The notes: generated by a model not told the origin, from the letters alone. 64,000 bases of DNA from Paraburkholderia metrosideri (GCF_904848625.1 NZ_CAJHCP010000010.1:1-64000); one strand, 5' to 3'. Shown: positions 35,255 through 43,977, counted from the first letter of the stretch. Translations and numbers: made by a program.

Positions 35255-35283
35255 TTGACTGGTCGTCTACAAAAATCTATAGT
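35255..35283 (+). promoter_or_regulatory. Sigma-70 promoter overlapping operator candidate 2
   Basis: TTGACT (35255-35260), a 17-base spacer and TATAGT (35278-35283) make a good rightward promoter. The second operator-like element TGACTGGTCGTCTA (35256-35269, GAC-N5-GTC) covers its -35 box and part of the spacer. A repressor bound here would block both this promoter and the leftward operon. A TetR protein encoded by the second gene of the rightward unit is the obvious candidate. Confidence 0.65.
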
Positions 35284-35372
35284 TGTTCCGGGTAATTCCT
35301 GGGACAGCCCGATTCGAAGCGGAGTCGCATCTGTCGCAGCGGTTGGGCCACGACTTCAATGGAGACTTTCGA

Positions 35373-36599
35373 GTGGGTACGGAACTGGACACGCGATGTG
35401 CTGAGGTACGCGAAAAGTTTCAGGTCAACCGTGCAATAGCGGTGATTGCGATTGCCCAGTTGTTCGGGACCTCCCTCTGGTTCAGTGCAAACGCGGCCAT
35501 GCATGATCTGCAGACATCGTGGCACCTCACTGCTTCGGACATAGGTTGGCTGACCAATTCCGTTCAGGCGGGCTTTATTGTCGGCACGCTGATTTCGGCA
35601 TTTACCGGCATTGCCGACCGCCTGCCGACGAGCAAGGTTTTTGCGCTGTGCGGTTTGCTTGGCGCACTCCTGAACGCGCTGTTTGCGTTATGCAGTTCCG
35701 GGTTCGCTTCCGCGGTTGTGTTCAGGTTCGGCGTTGGGGTTGCTTTGGCGGGCATCTATCCCCTCGGCATGAAGTTACTCGTTACGTGGGCACCGGGCCG
35801 CGCAGCGCAAACGCTCGCATGGCTCGTCGCGATGCTTACGTTAGGAACCGCATCCGTACACGCAATAAGAGGCGTGTTCGATCATGTCTCGTGGCATCTG
35901 GTTGTCCTTACTTCGTCTGTCCTCGCCATTGCAGGTGCGCTGATGGTGTGGTTTTTAGGCGAAGGTCCATTTGCTCGCCGGGCCGTAGCCAAGGCCAATC
36001 TGGGTGGGTTGAGTTCCGTGTTTCGCATACCCGCATTTCGGGCTGCGGCATTCGGATACTTCGGCCATATGTGGGAGCTTTACGCTTTCTGGACCTTGGT
36101 CCCGATACTCGTTGCGCAAGCACTGGGGCGAGTGGCAACGGCGTCTACGAGAGAAGTGGCGCTCTGGTCGTTCGCGGTGATTGCGATAGGCGCAGCAGGT
36201 TGCGTGTTAGGCGGCGCCTTCAGTCATCGGTTTGGGAGCGCACGCGCGGCTTTTATCGCGCTTCTCGTGTCCGGAAGTCTGTGCCTGCTTTATCCATTTG
36301 TTGCCGGCAAGGTGCCTCTTTACGTGCAACTTGCGCTGCTGCTTGTCTGGGGCCTTGCAGTGGTGGCGGATTCACCGCAGTTTTCGGCATTATCGGTACG
36401 TGCCTGCCCGCCAGAGCAAGTAGGCGGCGCCCTCACCATGCAGAATAGTTTCGGGTTCCTGCTGTCGGCGTGCTCGATTTTCACCGCAACAAGTGCATAC
36501 CACGCTCTGGGTTCATGGATTTCACTCGTGCTGCTTCCCGGGCCGATATTCGGACTTTTTGCGATGAGCCCGTTACTGAGCAAACGGCCGCACTGGTAG
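35373..36599 (+). CDS. MFS transporter
   Basis: 408 residues from GTG 35373, with GGAGA seven bases upstream. An upstream in-frame ATG at 35283 would overlap the -10 box of the promoter, so it is rejected. Twelve hydrophobic segments; LFGTSLWFSANAAMHDLQ and NSVQAGFIVGTLISAFTGIADRLP are major-facilitator features of a CynX/nitrate-like branch. The cargo is unknown; given the neighbours it may export or import a short organic acid. It precedes the AcuR-like gene by 34 bases, so both are probably co-transcribed. Confidence 0.88.
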   Translation: MGTELDTRCAEVREKFQVNRAIAVIAIAQLFGTSLWFSANAAMHDLQTSWHLTASDIGWLTNSVQAGFIVGTLISAFTGIADRLPTSKVFALCGLLGALLNALFALCSSGFASAVVFRFGVGVALAGIYPLGMKLLVTWAPGRAAQTLAWLVAMLTLGTASVHAIRGVFDHVSWHLVVLTSSVLAIAGALMVWFLGEGPFARRAVAKANLGGLSSVFRIPAFRAAAFGYFGHMWELYAFWTLVPILVAQALGRVATASTREVALWSFAVIAIGAAGCVLGGAFSHRFGSARAAFIALLVSGSLCLLYPFVAGKVPLYVQLALLLVWGLAVVADSPQFSALSVRACPPEQVGGALTMQNSFGFLLSACSIFTATSAYHALGSWISLVLLPGPIFGLFAMSPLLSKRPHW

Positions 36600-36633
36600 A
36601 CAGGTACTCAATCATCTCAAGGACGCTAGAACA

Positions 36634-37254
36634 ATGGCAACAACAACCACCAAACGTGATACAGGTCGCCGGTCAGAACTGGTTCGGCTCGGCGTGGCCA
36701 TTCTCACCGAAAAGGGCTTCTATAACTTTTCGCTCGATGAACTCGTTGCGCTAGCAGGTGTTCCGAAGGGCTCCTTCCACTATTATTTCAATAGCAAGGA
36801 TGCCTACGGACTTGAGGTGATACAGGCCTATTCAGACTACTTTGTGAAGAAGCTCGACCTGCATCTGACCGACACGTCGCTTTCTCCACTCGAGCGAATA
36901 AAGGCATTTACCGAAGACGCATCCAAGGGCATGCAACGGCACAAGTTCAAGCGCGGGTGTCTTGTCGGAAACCTCAGCCAGGAGCTTGCCGCGCTGGATG
37001 AGAACTTCCGCACGAAACTTCTGGAAGTGCTGCAGGAGTGGCGCGACCGGATTCAAGTGTGCCTCGAAGAAGGCAAACAGGTCGGCGAGATTCGCGAGGA
37101 CGCGGACACGGCGGCGTTGTCGCGTTATTTCTGGAACGCCTGGGAAGGCGCTGTCATGTGTTCGAAGCTCGAGAAGTCGAGAAGGCCACTGGACGACGCC
37201 AGCGCTGCCTTTCTCGCTCACGTGGCGTGGCCCAATCAGACACAGGCCTCGTAA
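36634..37254 (+). CDS. acuR: AcuR-like TetR-family repressor
   Basis: 206 residues. The HTH (about 25-60) has LDELVALAGVPKGSFHYYFNSKDAYG. The ligand domain begins KAFTEDASKGMQRHKFKRGCLVGNLSQELAALDENFR, wording that closely matches Rhodobacter AcuR and the related NemR group. AcuR represses acuI and is released by acrylate. Divergence from an acuI-containing operon makes the same logic likely here. The conserved Cys in RGCLVGN may take part in sensing electrophiles; that is inference. Confidence 0.85.
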   Translation: MATTTTKRDTGRRSELVRLGVAILTEKGFYNFSLDELVALAGVPKGSFHYYFNSKDAYGLEVIQAYSDYFVKKLDLHLTDTSLSPLERIKAFTEDASKGMQRHKFKRGCLVGNLSQELAALDENFRTKLLEVLQEWRDRIQVCLEEGKQVGEIREDADTAALSRYFWNAWEGAVMCSKLEKSRRPLDDASAAFLAHVAWPNQTQAS

Positions 37255-37388
37255 CTCGGAGACGCCCGGCGACACGCTTTGAGTCCAACCGAGACGACGG
37301 GGTGACGCTTTGGTTGGACGCCTTTGCCTAAGCAGTCGTACGCGAACGTAGCCACCCCTTCCTTTTATCGTCGACCTGGCAACGCGGC

Positions 37389-37892
37389 TCAGTGCGATGG
37401 GTGTGCAAACGGATTGATTGGTTGGACCTTCTTAGGGTCCTTAACCCGTTCCAGCATCTGGCAGCGCCCCCAGCCTGCAACCATCTGTTCGAGCCCGCGC
37501 ACGACATTCGATTCCATCGCCTGTACCCCCGCGTCGCCATTGAAGTTGGCACTGAACGCAGCATGGAATCGATATTGGAAGTAGGCAGAGACCTCCGCAA
37601 TGCGCTCGGGCGTATTGGAGTCCGTGAAAATGACGGATTCGGGTGAAAACGGGTCATAGTGGATGACGTTCGGATACTCGGTTGCCACCGCCACGCGCGG
37701 TTCTTCGCTGACTAGCAGCGAGCCGACCAACTGGATCGATCCCTTCATCCCTTTTGGCGTCTTGAACACCCAGATGCGCTTCGGCAATCGCTCTGCGAGT
37801 TGCACGATTTTCGGATTGTTGGACGCAAAATAGCCAACTTCACCGTTCTTCAGATTCTGCTCGAGCCTCTGCCAGTAATAAAAAATATCCAT
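37389..37892 (-). CDS. Hypothetical protein, about 167 residues
   Basis: Soluble protein from ATG 37892 with AGG six bases upstream. It begins MDIFYYWQRLEQNLKNGEVGYF and has WVFKTPKGMKGSIQLVGSLL and VIHYDPFSPESVIF as conserved-looking blocks. I recall uncharacterised proteins with the same opening but no assigned function; the layout suggests a small alpha/beta fold that might bind nucleotides or RNA (speculative). It is convergent with the AcuR-like gene. Confidence 0.7.
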   Translation of the reverse strand: MDIFYYWQRLEQNLKNGEVGYFASNNPKIVQLAERLPKRIWVFKTPKGMKGSIQLVGSLLVSEEPRVAVATEYPNVIHYDPFSPESVIFTDSNTPERIAEVSAYFQYRFHAAFSANFNGDAGVQAMESNVVRGLEQMVAGWGRCQMLERVKDPKKVQPINPFAHPSH

Positions 37893-38087
37893 TTGATGCC
37901 TGTCTGGTGATGCCCGTCTCACGGCGGGGTTTAGTCAAGGCGCGAATGTTACTAGAAGTCGTCGGCATACGGTGCAGCGCGCATGAGAATGGACGCAGCG
38001 AATCCCCGCCGGTTCCGGCGCTCATACCGATACTTTGATGCAAAATGCAACGTTATTCATGGCTGCCAGCGACCATTCGACGAGCAC

Positions 38088-38297
38088 CTACGGCCTGAAG
38101 TGCCGGGTGTCGACGCCGGCCTTTTTCAGCGCGGCGTCAATCAAGGTGAGTTCCGCGCCGAAGTCCAGCGCCCATTCCTCACCGTCACACCGCACGGTCA
38201 TGCCGTTGTGCATCGAAATCAGGTGCCGCGCCTTGTATAGGGCATCGACAAGTTTCGACTCCCGCTCGGCCTCACGAACCCACTCGTCCGCTCTCAT
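38088..38297 (-). CDS. Small hypothetical protein
   Basis: 69 residues with GAGGAA eight bases before ATG 38297. Mainly helical and charged (EWVREAERESKLVDALYKARHL), with a short strand-like MTVRCDGEEWALDFG. No recognised family. The LexA box at 38441 lies 144 bases upstream but faces the imuA remnant more closely. Confidence 0.6.
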   Translation of the reverse strand: MRADEWVREAERESKLVDALYKARHLISMHNGMTVRCDGEEWALDFGAELTLIDAALKKAGVDTRHFRP

Positions 38298-38440
38298 GAT
38301 GAAGTTTCCTCAGAATAAAGCACGCGCTCCCCGTTCGCCTTCAGGTGACCGCATGGCTTGCGCTGAACCTTGGACCTATGCCCATCGCGCGGCCCTGATT
38401 AAAAAGTGTCAGTTCGCCGTATCGAGTTTCGGGCATACCA

Positions 38441-38456
38441 CTGTATAAATATACAG
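38441..38456. promoter_or_regulatory. LexA (SOS) box
   Basis: CTGTATAAATATACAG is a near-perfect palindrome (7-bp arms, AA centre) matching the CTGT-N8-ACAG SOS box, with an AT-rich core like the best E. coli sites. It lies 15 bases before an ATG at 38472 that leads into the imuA-like remnant. Confidence 0.85.
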
Positions 38457-38471
38457 GTTTTTCGACGAGCG

Positions 38472-38772
38472 ATGTCTACTGGCAGAGTCGGTTGAGGAGA
38501 TATGCCTATCGCTGCGGCGGGCATCGCAGCACGTGCGCAGCCGTGAAAGGGCGGTGGCTATTGGGTGTCAGGCGTTATCGGCAGAGTTGCCAAGGGGTGC
38601 CCGTTTGGAGCGTTGGCCGTCGGAAGCGCTGTTCATCGTGGGGAGGCCATTGGCTTCTGCACAGGATGCGTCACGAGCACTGTCAAGTGCAACCGCTCAG
38701 ACCATCAGCCGATGGCCCGACTGTGACATCGTGAAAGGACGAGCGCCCTCTCCCGCTTCCATCGCGAATTAG
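38472..38772 (+). pseudogene. imuA: imuA (SulA/RecA-like SOS mutagenesis gene) remnant
   Basis: The frame from 38491 to about 38640 reads EEICLSLRRASQHVRS...AVAIGCQALSAELPRG...WPSEALFIVG. This aligns block by block with the ImuA N-terminus (EEIHPSLWRASQ...TGxxALxAELPGGGWPxGAL). No start codon is in frame: the ATG at 38472 runs into a stop unless the frame shifts by one base near 38490. After about 38690 similarity fades and a stop occurs at 38772, so the RecA-like remainder, imuB and dnaE2 are gone. The SOS box upstream is intact. This is a decayed imuA-imuB-dnaE2 mutasome cassette. Confidence 0.65.
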
Positions 38773-38827
38773 TTTTCAACGCGCGAGGGCAACCGTCACC
38801 AAACTGGAAGATCTTGCGGCGTATCCG

Positions 38828-41182
38828 TTACGCAGACTGGCCAATCGAAGTTTGACCCTGCTGTAGCGCCATTAAGTGGCGCGTAGTCGCCATGCTGGCG
38901 GCATTCATCGGCTTCGTCAGGAAGAAGCCCTGGACATAATCGCAACTTGCATCACGCAGAATATGCAATTGCTCCTTCGTTTCCACTCCTTCGGCGGTCA
39001 CTTTCATACCCAGTTCGTGCGACATCTGAATGATGCCCCGAACAATCGACGCAGTGGCTTCGTCGTGACCGAGCCTCGCCGTAAAAAACCGGTCAATCTT
39101 CACTGTGTCCGGCGAGAAATCGGCAAGATAACGCAGGCTGGAATACCCCGTCCCGAAATCGTCTATGGCGATGCGCACGCCCAGACGCTTAAGCGACATC
39201 AGCGTTTCCTGTGCTAGGGCCGGGTTTTCCATCAGCGCGCTTTCCGTTAGTTCGATTTCGAGGCAGCGCGGCGGCAAGCGATGTTTGCGCAGTCCCTGGT
39301 CGACAACCGCGACGATAGCGTTATCCCGGAGCTGACGCGCCGACACGTTCACCGACATGCAAAGACTGCCTTGACCCGCGGCCCGCCAGATGGCCAATTG
39401 TTCAAGGGCCGCGTCCACTACCCATGCCCCAACTTCGACAATGAAGCCGCTCTCTTCCAGTATTGGGATAAAGCTCGCTGGCCCCACCATTCCGCGGGTT
39501 GGATGATTCCATCGAACGAGTGCTTCAAGGCTTTTTACCGCCAGCGAACGCGGTTCATGAATACCTTGAAAATGAAGCACGAATTGTCCAGACGCGAGCG
39601 CAGCAGGAAGTCCACGCTCCAGTTCGAAATCGCCGAGTACATCGCTGGCCGCTTTGTCGGCAAATCTGAAGCCGTTGCGGCCGCCCTTTTTTGCCGCGTA
39701 CATCGCAATGTCCGCGCTTGTGAGCAGCGCTTCGTGGTCGTTGCCGTGCTCAGGATGGAGAGAGATGCCGATAGACGCCGTGACGAACGCCCCTGTCTGG
39801 TCTTTTCGGGTGCCGCTCGAAAAGACATTGAGAAGAGATTCTGCCAACGTCGTCAACGTGTCCTTATCGCTCGTGCCGTTGACGATCACCGCAAACTCAT
39901 CTCCTCCGAGGCGGGCAACACACGCATCTGCGGGAAGAGCCTTCTGGATGATGTTCGCGATGTCCTTCAGGAGTCGGTCAGCAGCCGTATGGCCAAGCGT
40001 ATCGTTGAGAACCTTGAAGCGGTCGAGGTCAATAAACATGAGACCGAACGCGATTTTCTTCGCGCAAAGGACTTTCATCCGCCGAACGAGAGCTGCGCGA
40101 TTAGCGAGACCTGTCAGTCCGTCCGTGTACGCCAACCGGTCAAGCGCTACGAGACGTTCCTGCTCTACGGTGATGTCCTCGCTGACACCGACAATGCGCG
40201 TTACGCTTCCGGCTGCATCGCGGACGGGGTACGCGGTGCTTCTAATCCAGCGGAGGCACCCGTCGGGGCGTCGGATCCGATACTCGAAGCGTCCTTCAGC
40301 CGATTCAGCGACGATGCGGCGCATCTCGGCGCGCAACGGCTCCGTGTCCTCGGGCAAGACCAGGTCGAGCCACGCGGAAGGGCTCCGGCTCAACACTTGC
40401 GAGGTAATGCCGAAAACCCCTTCAATACCCGCACTTACGTGATAGCAGTGTTCAAAGTCCGGGCTATACGAGTAAAAAGCCAGCCGGACATGTGACTCCA
40501 TCTCATGCATTAACTCGTTTTGTTCACGGAGCGTTTTCAACAACGCGCTTTGACGAGTGACATCTTCTGAAGCACAAAGCAGAGCCACCACTGCGCCATC
40601 CTCAACAACGGGCGTGAGCGTGGAACTCCACCATTTCGCATTTCCCTTGGTCGTGTCGCAGCTTGCAGTGAAACACGTACTCGTCCCCGCCAGAGCGCCG
40701 ACCCAGGCATCTTCAGCGGCTGAACGGTGTTCGCCCCTCCAGAAATTGAGCCAATCGGCGCCGTCGAGCTGCTCTGGAGTCTCTGCTTCCATTAACGTGG
40801 CGCCATGCTCCGACACGCGCAGCATTTTCCCGTCGGTATCAAGCACTTTGAGGCAGTCGCGATTCGCGTCCAGCAGTCCGCTTGCCAGCGCGATAGCGGC
40901 ATGCTGCCGGGCATGGTCAAAGCCAAGCTTTCGACGAACGAACGCGAACCCGGCAATGCCTGCCGCGATGGACAACGCGAGACGGAAGGCCGGCGCCGCT
41001 TCACTGCCCGCTTGCTGCACAAGAGCTCCGACGCCAATTCCAGCGGCAACGGCAATGGATAAGCTTGCTAACGGTACCGACCTGGGTCGGGCATAGCGGG
41101 AAAGAAAAAACGTCAGGAACTGCTGGTTCCGGCCAGCCCTACCACCCGTTGTCGCGTCAGCATCGGCCCGAGACTGATTCAT
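38828..41182 (-). CDS. PAS-GGDEF-EAL cyclic-di-GMP protein
   Basis: 784 residues from ATG 41182. Two transmembrane helices near the N-terminus (about 34-85) are followed by two PAS-like domains (about 105-220 and 230-350; RFEYRIRRPDGCLRWI, VGVSEDITVEQERL). Then come GGDEF (about 360-520; intact RLGGDEF) and EAL (about 535-775; SLEALVRW, VNVSARQL, ELTES, DDFGTGYSS, KIDRFF, TAEGVET). The RxxD inhibitory site five residues before GGDEF is absent (LPADACVARLGGDEF). EAL catalytic residues are complete, so phosphodiesterase activity is likely, with possible cyclase activity. Acts at the inner membrane. Confidence 0.95.
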   Translation of the reverse strand: MNQSRADADATTGGRAGRNQQFLTFFLSRYARPRSVPLASLSIAVAAGIGVGALVQQAGSEAAPAFRLALSIAAGIAGFAFVRRKLGFDHARQHAAIALASGLLDANRDCLKVLDTDGKMLRVSEHGATLMEAETPEQLDGADWLNFWRGEHRSAAEDAWVGALAGTSTCFTASCDTTKGNAKWWSSTLTPVVEDGAVVALLCASEDVTRQSALLKTLREQNELMHEMESHVRLAFYSYSPDFEHCYHVSAGIEGVFGITSQVLSRSPSAWLDLVLPEDTEPLRAEMRRIVAESAEGRFEYRIRRPDGCLRWIRSTAYPVRDAAGSVTRIVGVSEDITVEQERLVALDRLAYTDGLTGLANRAALVRRMKVLCAKKIAFGLMFIDLDRFKVLNDTLGHTAADRLLKDIANIIQKALPADACVARLGGDEFAVIVNGTSDKDTLTTLAESLLNVFSSGTRKDQTGAFVTASIGISLHPEHGNDHEALLTSADIAMYAAKKGGRNGFRFADKAASDVLGDFELERGLPAALASGQFVLHFQGIHEPRSLAVKSLEALVRWNHPTRGMVGPASFIPILEESGFIVEVGAWVVDAALEQLAIWRAAGQGSLCMSVNVSARQLRDNAIVAVVDQGLRKHRLPPRCLEIELTESALMENPALAQETLMSLKRLGVRIAIDDFGTGYSSLRYLADFSPDTVKIDRFFTARLGHDEATASIVRGIIQMSHELGMKVTAEGVETKEQLHILRDASCDYVQGFFLTKPMNAASMATTRHLMALQQGQTSIGQSA

Positions 41183-41400
41183 ATTGCATTTCTGAGGACG
41201 CCAAACCGCTCTGAATCCCACGCTGTTCTCCGACTAGCTATTGGGGCGGCTCGGGAAACGCTCTCTGCCACCACGTATTAGCTATTACGGTCTGGTTTCA
41301 CAAACCTTTAATGCGTTGCTGCGCGAATGTCGAAGATGAAGCCGTTCGACGCGCGTTCATTACCATCGGTCAACGGTTATCGATTATCGAAACGGCCGGC

Positions 41401-42090
41401 TTATCGCCTGCGCGATCCGCCGGATGAGCCCATGCGGACCACAAGAATTCCGCCCAGCAAGCCACCGATATGGCTCTGCCACGATAGCCCGGGATCAAGC
41501 GGCAGCACGCCGATCAACAAGCTGAGACCAAAGCTCGCCATGACGAGCAAGGCCACGATCAGGGCGAGAACTTTGCGTGTGTAATAGCCTCGTGCAATCA
41601 GATAGCCGGCATAGCCGAACACCAGCCCGCTCGCCCCAATGTGTACTGAGTAAGACGTACCGAATAGCCACGCGCAGAGGCCGGCGCCCAGCATCGCACC
41701 CACGGTGGCCTCCCAGAAATTCGATAGGCGCGGCCACATGCACAGCCAGCCCAGAATGAGCAGACCGCCGGTGTTGGCCGCGATGTGCGCAAGGCTCGCA
41801 TGAAGCCACGGCGCAAACAGAATCCCTTGCAAGCCGCTCAGCGAACGCGGCACAACGCCGTGCCGGTTCAGATCCAGAAAGGGCATGGCGGCAGACAGAA
41901 AGAACACCGCCCACATCGACCCAACGAATAGCGCCAGCAACACAATGCGCGATTTGAGCCGTACGGCGAGTGTGTCCCTGCCGGCATTAGCGCCGCCAAG
42001 TTGCATGGTCGGTTGCGGCATGACGAGTTGCTCCGGTCCGTGGATGTCCAGTCGCTGGACAAGCATACCAGGTTCCATTTTCAGAGCCAA
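41401..42090 (-). CDS. Rhomboid-family intramembrane serine protease
   Basis: 229 residues, six hydrophobic segments after a 45-residue cytoplasmic tail. HIAANTGGLL gives the conserved loop-helix His/Asn region, VHIGASGLVFGYAGY contains the catalytic Ser (GASG), and WQSHIGGLLGG the catalytic His in the last segment. It would cleave membrane proteins within the bilayer. The RR-rich C-terminus is short. 310 bases separate it from the c-di-GMP gene. Confidence 0.93.
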   Translation of the reverse strand: MALKMEPGMLVQRLDIHGPEQLVMPQPTMQLGGANAGRDTLAVRLKSRIVLLALFVGSMWAVFFLSAAMPFLDLNRHGVVPRSLSGLQGILFAPWLHASLAHIAANTGGLLILGWLCMWPRLSNFWEATVGAMLGAGLCAWLFGTSYSVHIGASGLVFGYAGYLIARGYYTRKVLALIVALLVMASFGLSLLIGVLPLDPGLSWQSHIGGLLGGILVVRMGSSGGSRRR

Positions 42091-42138
42091 CGAGCAGTCG
42101 TCGGTCGGTACCGCAGAAGTGGAAGGCCCAGAGTGCGG

Positions 42139-42597
42139 CTAACGAGCGTCGTCTAAAGAGAGTGCCAGGTAGTTATCAAGCATCTCAGCCAGCCTCGATA
42201 CCTGACAGGGTCCGTAGCATAACCCGTCGAAACCGGCTTCTCGCGCCGTTCTCGTTTCACCTTTGACGGCCGGATCGGTGATTGCGATCAGCAGCGTGCG
42301 AGTCATCGCGGGATTGTGAGAAGCAGTTCGTACGAAGTGGAGATCTTCTTGCGTGGCCAGGCGCATGTCGATTAGAAGCACGCCGGGCTGCCAATGCGCC
42401 AGAATCAATTCGACATCTTCAATGTCAGTATGGTGTTCCGCCTCGAATCCCTCGCTCCGAAGTCGCTGGGCAATCATCTCTCCGGTTGTGCTGTCGCGAT
42501 GCAGGACGATAATCAGTCGCGCTTTGCACTTGCACGCTAGCGGCTTGTAATTCCAAAGGACGATGTTTTCAGCGTCTTCACGCGGCAGTGGATTCAT
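42139..42597 (-). CDS. Stand-alone receiver-domain protein lacking the conserved Lys
   Basis: 152 residues, a single CheY-like domain (about 27-148) after a short tail. Phospho-acceptor Asp77 sits in VLLIDMRL and an acidic residue in VLHRDS. The switch Thr is present (LIAITD), but the usual K-P pair near residue 129 reads Y-G-P, so the conserved Lys is missing. Phosphorylation-dependent switching may be altered. No histidine kinase is adjacent. A perfect palindrome shared with the Crp-like gene lies about 100 bases upstream. Confidence 0.85.
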   Translation of the reverse strand: MNPLPREDAENIVLWNYKPLACKCKARLIIVLHRDSTTGEMIAQRLRSEGFEAEHHTDIEDVELILAHWQPGVLLIDMRLATQEDLHFVRTASHNPAMTRTLLIAITDPAVKGETRTAREAGFDGLCYGPCQVSRLAEMLDNYLALSLDDAR

Positions 42598-42694
42598 TGC
42601 AGATTCGCGCTATTCGACACAAGGCGTCGCCGGCCGCAAGCGGGCCGGCGCGCCCGATGTCTCTCTCAAGTTCCAGCGTCTATGCTTGCGCTAG

Positions 42695-42712
42695 TGTCAA
42701 ATGAATTTGACA
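42695..42712. promoter_or_regulatory. Palindrome TGTCAAATGAATTTGACA, upstream of receiver gene
   Basis: 8-bp perfect arms with a GA centre. The core GTCAAATGNATTTGAC recurs once more at 43997, upstream of the HTH-Crp fusion gene. It lies 98 bases before the receiver start. Probably the binding site of a dimeric Crp/Fnr-type regulator. Confidence 0.7.
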
Positions 42713-42963
42713 TACCGGACTGGCACTGTCAATAGCGCCTAAATAGGGAAATTCCCACTCGCTTGAAAAAGCGGATTGAGAGTGATGCGGCGTTCGAGAA
42801 CGATGTTTATACGAGACAGGGCTTGTCTGCGCCACGCGCGTAGACAGTCTGAGCAATCATCGAGTCGCGCGCGCCGACGATATAGTCACGAAGAACTTCG
42901 GGTGACGTTTGTGCGGGCATGCCCGATCACGTAACGACAGGGAAAGCGTATGCGCCACGCACA
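42713..42963. other. Intergenic, no supported gene
   Basis: 251 bases between the palindrome and the stop of the Crp-like gene (part of a 366-base gap starting at 42598). A GC-rich block at about 42626-42660 (gccggccgcaagcgggccggc) forms a short hairpin near the receiver gene start. Otherwise nothing recognisable. Confidence 0.4.
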
Positions 42964-43977
42964 TCAAGCGTCGCGCAACAGCCTCTCATATTCTCGTCTG
43001 ACCACGTGATAGCAGCCACACGCCTGAGTTTCAATGCTGTGTCGATCAAGTACCTCGACCCGACAGCCGTCATAGCGGATCGCCCCCATACTTTGCAGCC
43101 GCTCTGCAACCTCGGCGACCGTCGCAGCACGAACGCCAAGCAGTTCGGCGATCAGGTCGCCGGTCACGGACAACGAATTGGAGTCGAGTCGGTCAAGGCT
43201 TAGCAATAGCCATCGGCAGAATTGCTGGAAAACGGGATGATGGCTATTGCAAATGGCGGTCTGCGCCATTTGCGTGATCAAGGCCTGAGAAAAACGTAGA
43301 ACAAGATCCTGCAACTGCCCGCCGCGCGCCAGTTCCTCTTTCGCAAAGTCGACATCGAGGCAGTACGTCAGCCCCTCGGTCTGCACGATAGCGCGACTCG
43401 GGACCGGTTCACCGCCCATGAAAGCCGCGAGGCCGAGAAGACCGTCGCGTCCAATGACTGCGATCTCGGTAGTCGCGCCGTCGTCGGTCACCTGCAACAA
43501 CGAAAAGACAGCCGTGGCCGGCAAATAGATGTGCTGCAGGCGGTCGCCGGGTTCATACACCACCGCGCCTAGCGGGAGCGTCATGCTCGTCAGATGTGGC
43601 ACGATGCGCGCCTGATCTTCGGGTGGCAATGCCGCCAGCAGTCCATTGCCGAAGGGTGCATTTCCCTCCGCGTCCATGCGGCGTGCCTGTGATTCCAGCC
43701 GCCCGCGTGAAACCCGAGCGACGAACGCCAGGTGCTGCGCTTCGAGCAGCGCCCGATTCTGATGAGGAAGAAGGCTGAGCACCGCAGAACGTAGTGTGTC
43801 CTGTCCCAGTGCGTCGAGGATCCGCAGTTTGGCAAGCGTTCCTAGTTCACTTTTGCCGGTGCGCCAGGCGGAAATCTGCGCACGTGTCAGGCCAAGGCAT
43901 TCCGCAACTTGAGCATCGCTGCCGAACTGGCCAAGCAGTTTCACGTCGTCGTATAACGCGTGCCAATCAGTCGTCAT
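42964..43977 (-). CDS. Crp/Fnr-family regulator with an extra N-terminal HTH domain
   Basis: 337 residues, about 110 longer than a normal Crp protein. Residues 1-70 form a separate lambda-repressor-like HTH (QVAECLGLTRAQISAWRTGKSELG), resembling the small DUF3693-type phage or Cro-like proteins. Residues about 112-230 are a cNMP-binding-like domain (VYEPGDRLQHIYLPATAVFSLLQ...EIAVIGRDGLLGL). Residues about 255-315 are the Crp winged HTH (SVTGDLIAELLGVRAATVAEVAERLQSMGAIRY). No cAMP-contact PxGxxARxxV motif is seen. The palindrome at 43997-44012 sits 20 bases before its start, implying autoregulation. Confidence 0.88.
   Translation of the reverse strand: MTTDWHALYDDVKLLGQFGSDAQVAECLGLTRAQISAWRTGKSELGTLAKLRILDALGQDTLRSAVLSLLPHQNRALLEAQHLAFVARVSRGRLESQARRMDAEGNAPFGNGLLAALPPEDQARIVPHLTSMTLPLGAVVYEPGDRLQHIYLPATAVFSLLQVTDDGATTEIAVIGRDGLLGLAAFMGGEPVPSRAIVQTEGLTYCLDVDFAKEELARGGQLQDLVLRFSQALITQMAQTAICNSHHPVFQQFCRWLLLSLDRLDSNSLSVTGDLIAELLGVRAATVAEVAERLQSMGAIRYDGCRVEVLDRHSIETQACGCYHVVRREYERLLRDA

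Noticed and set aside
38502..38546. Short ATG frame with a good GAGGAG before it (MPIAAAGIAARAQP)
   Set aside because: Only 14 codons, in a different frame from the conserved ImuA-like reading. Taken as part of the decayed imuA region.
39281..40495. About 400-codon open frame opposite the PAS-GGDEF-EAL gene
   Set aside because: Antisense shadow of a confirmed multi-domain gene; Arg/Cys-rich product and no start signals.
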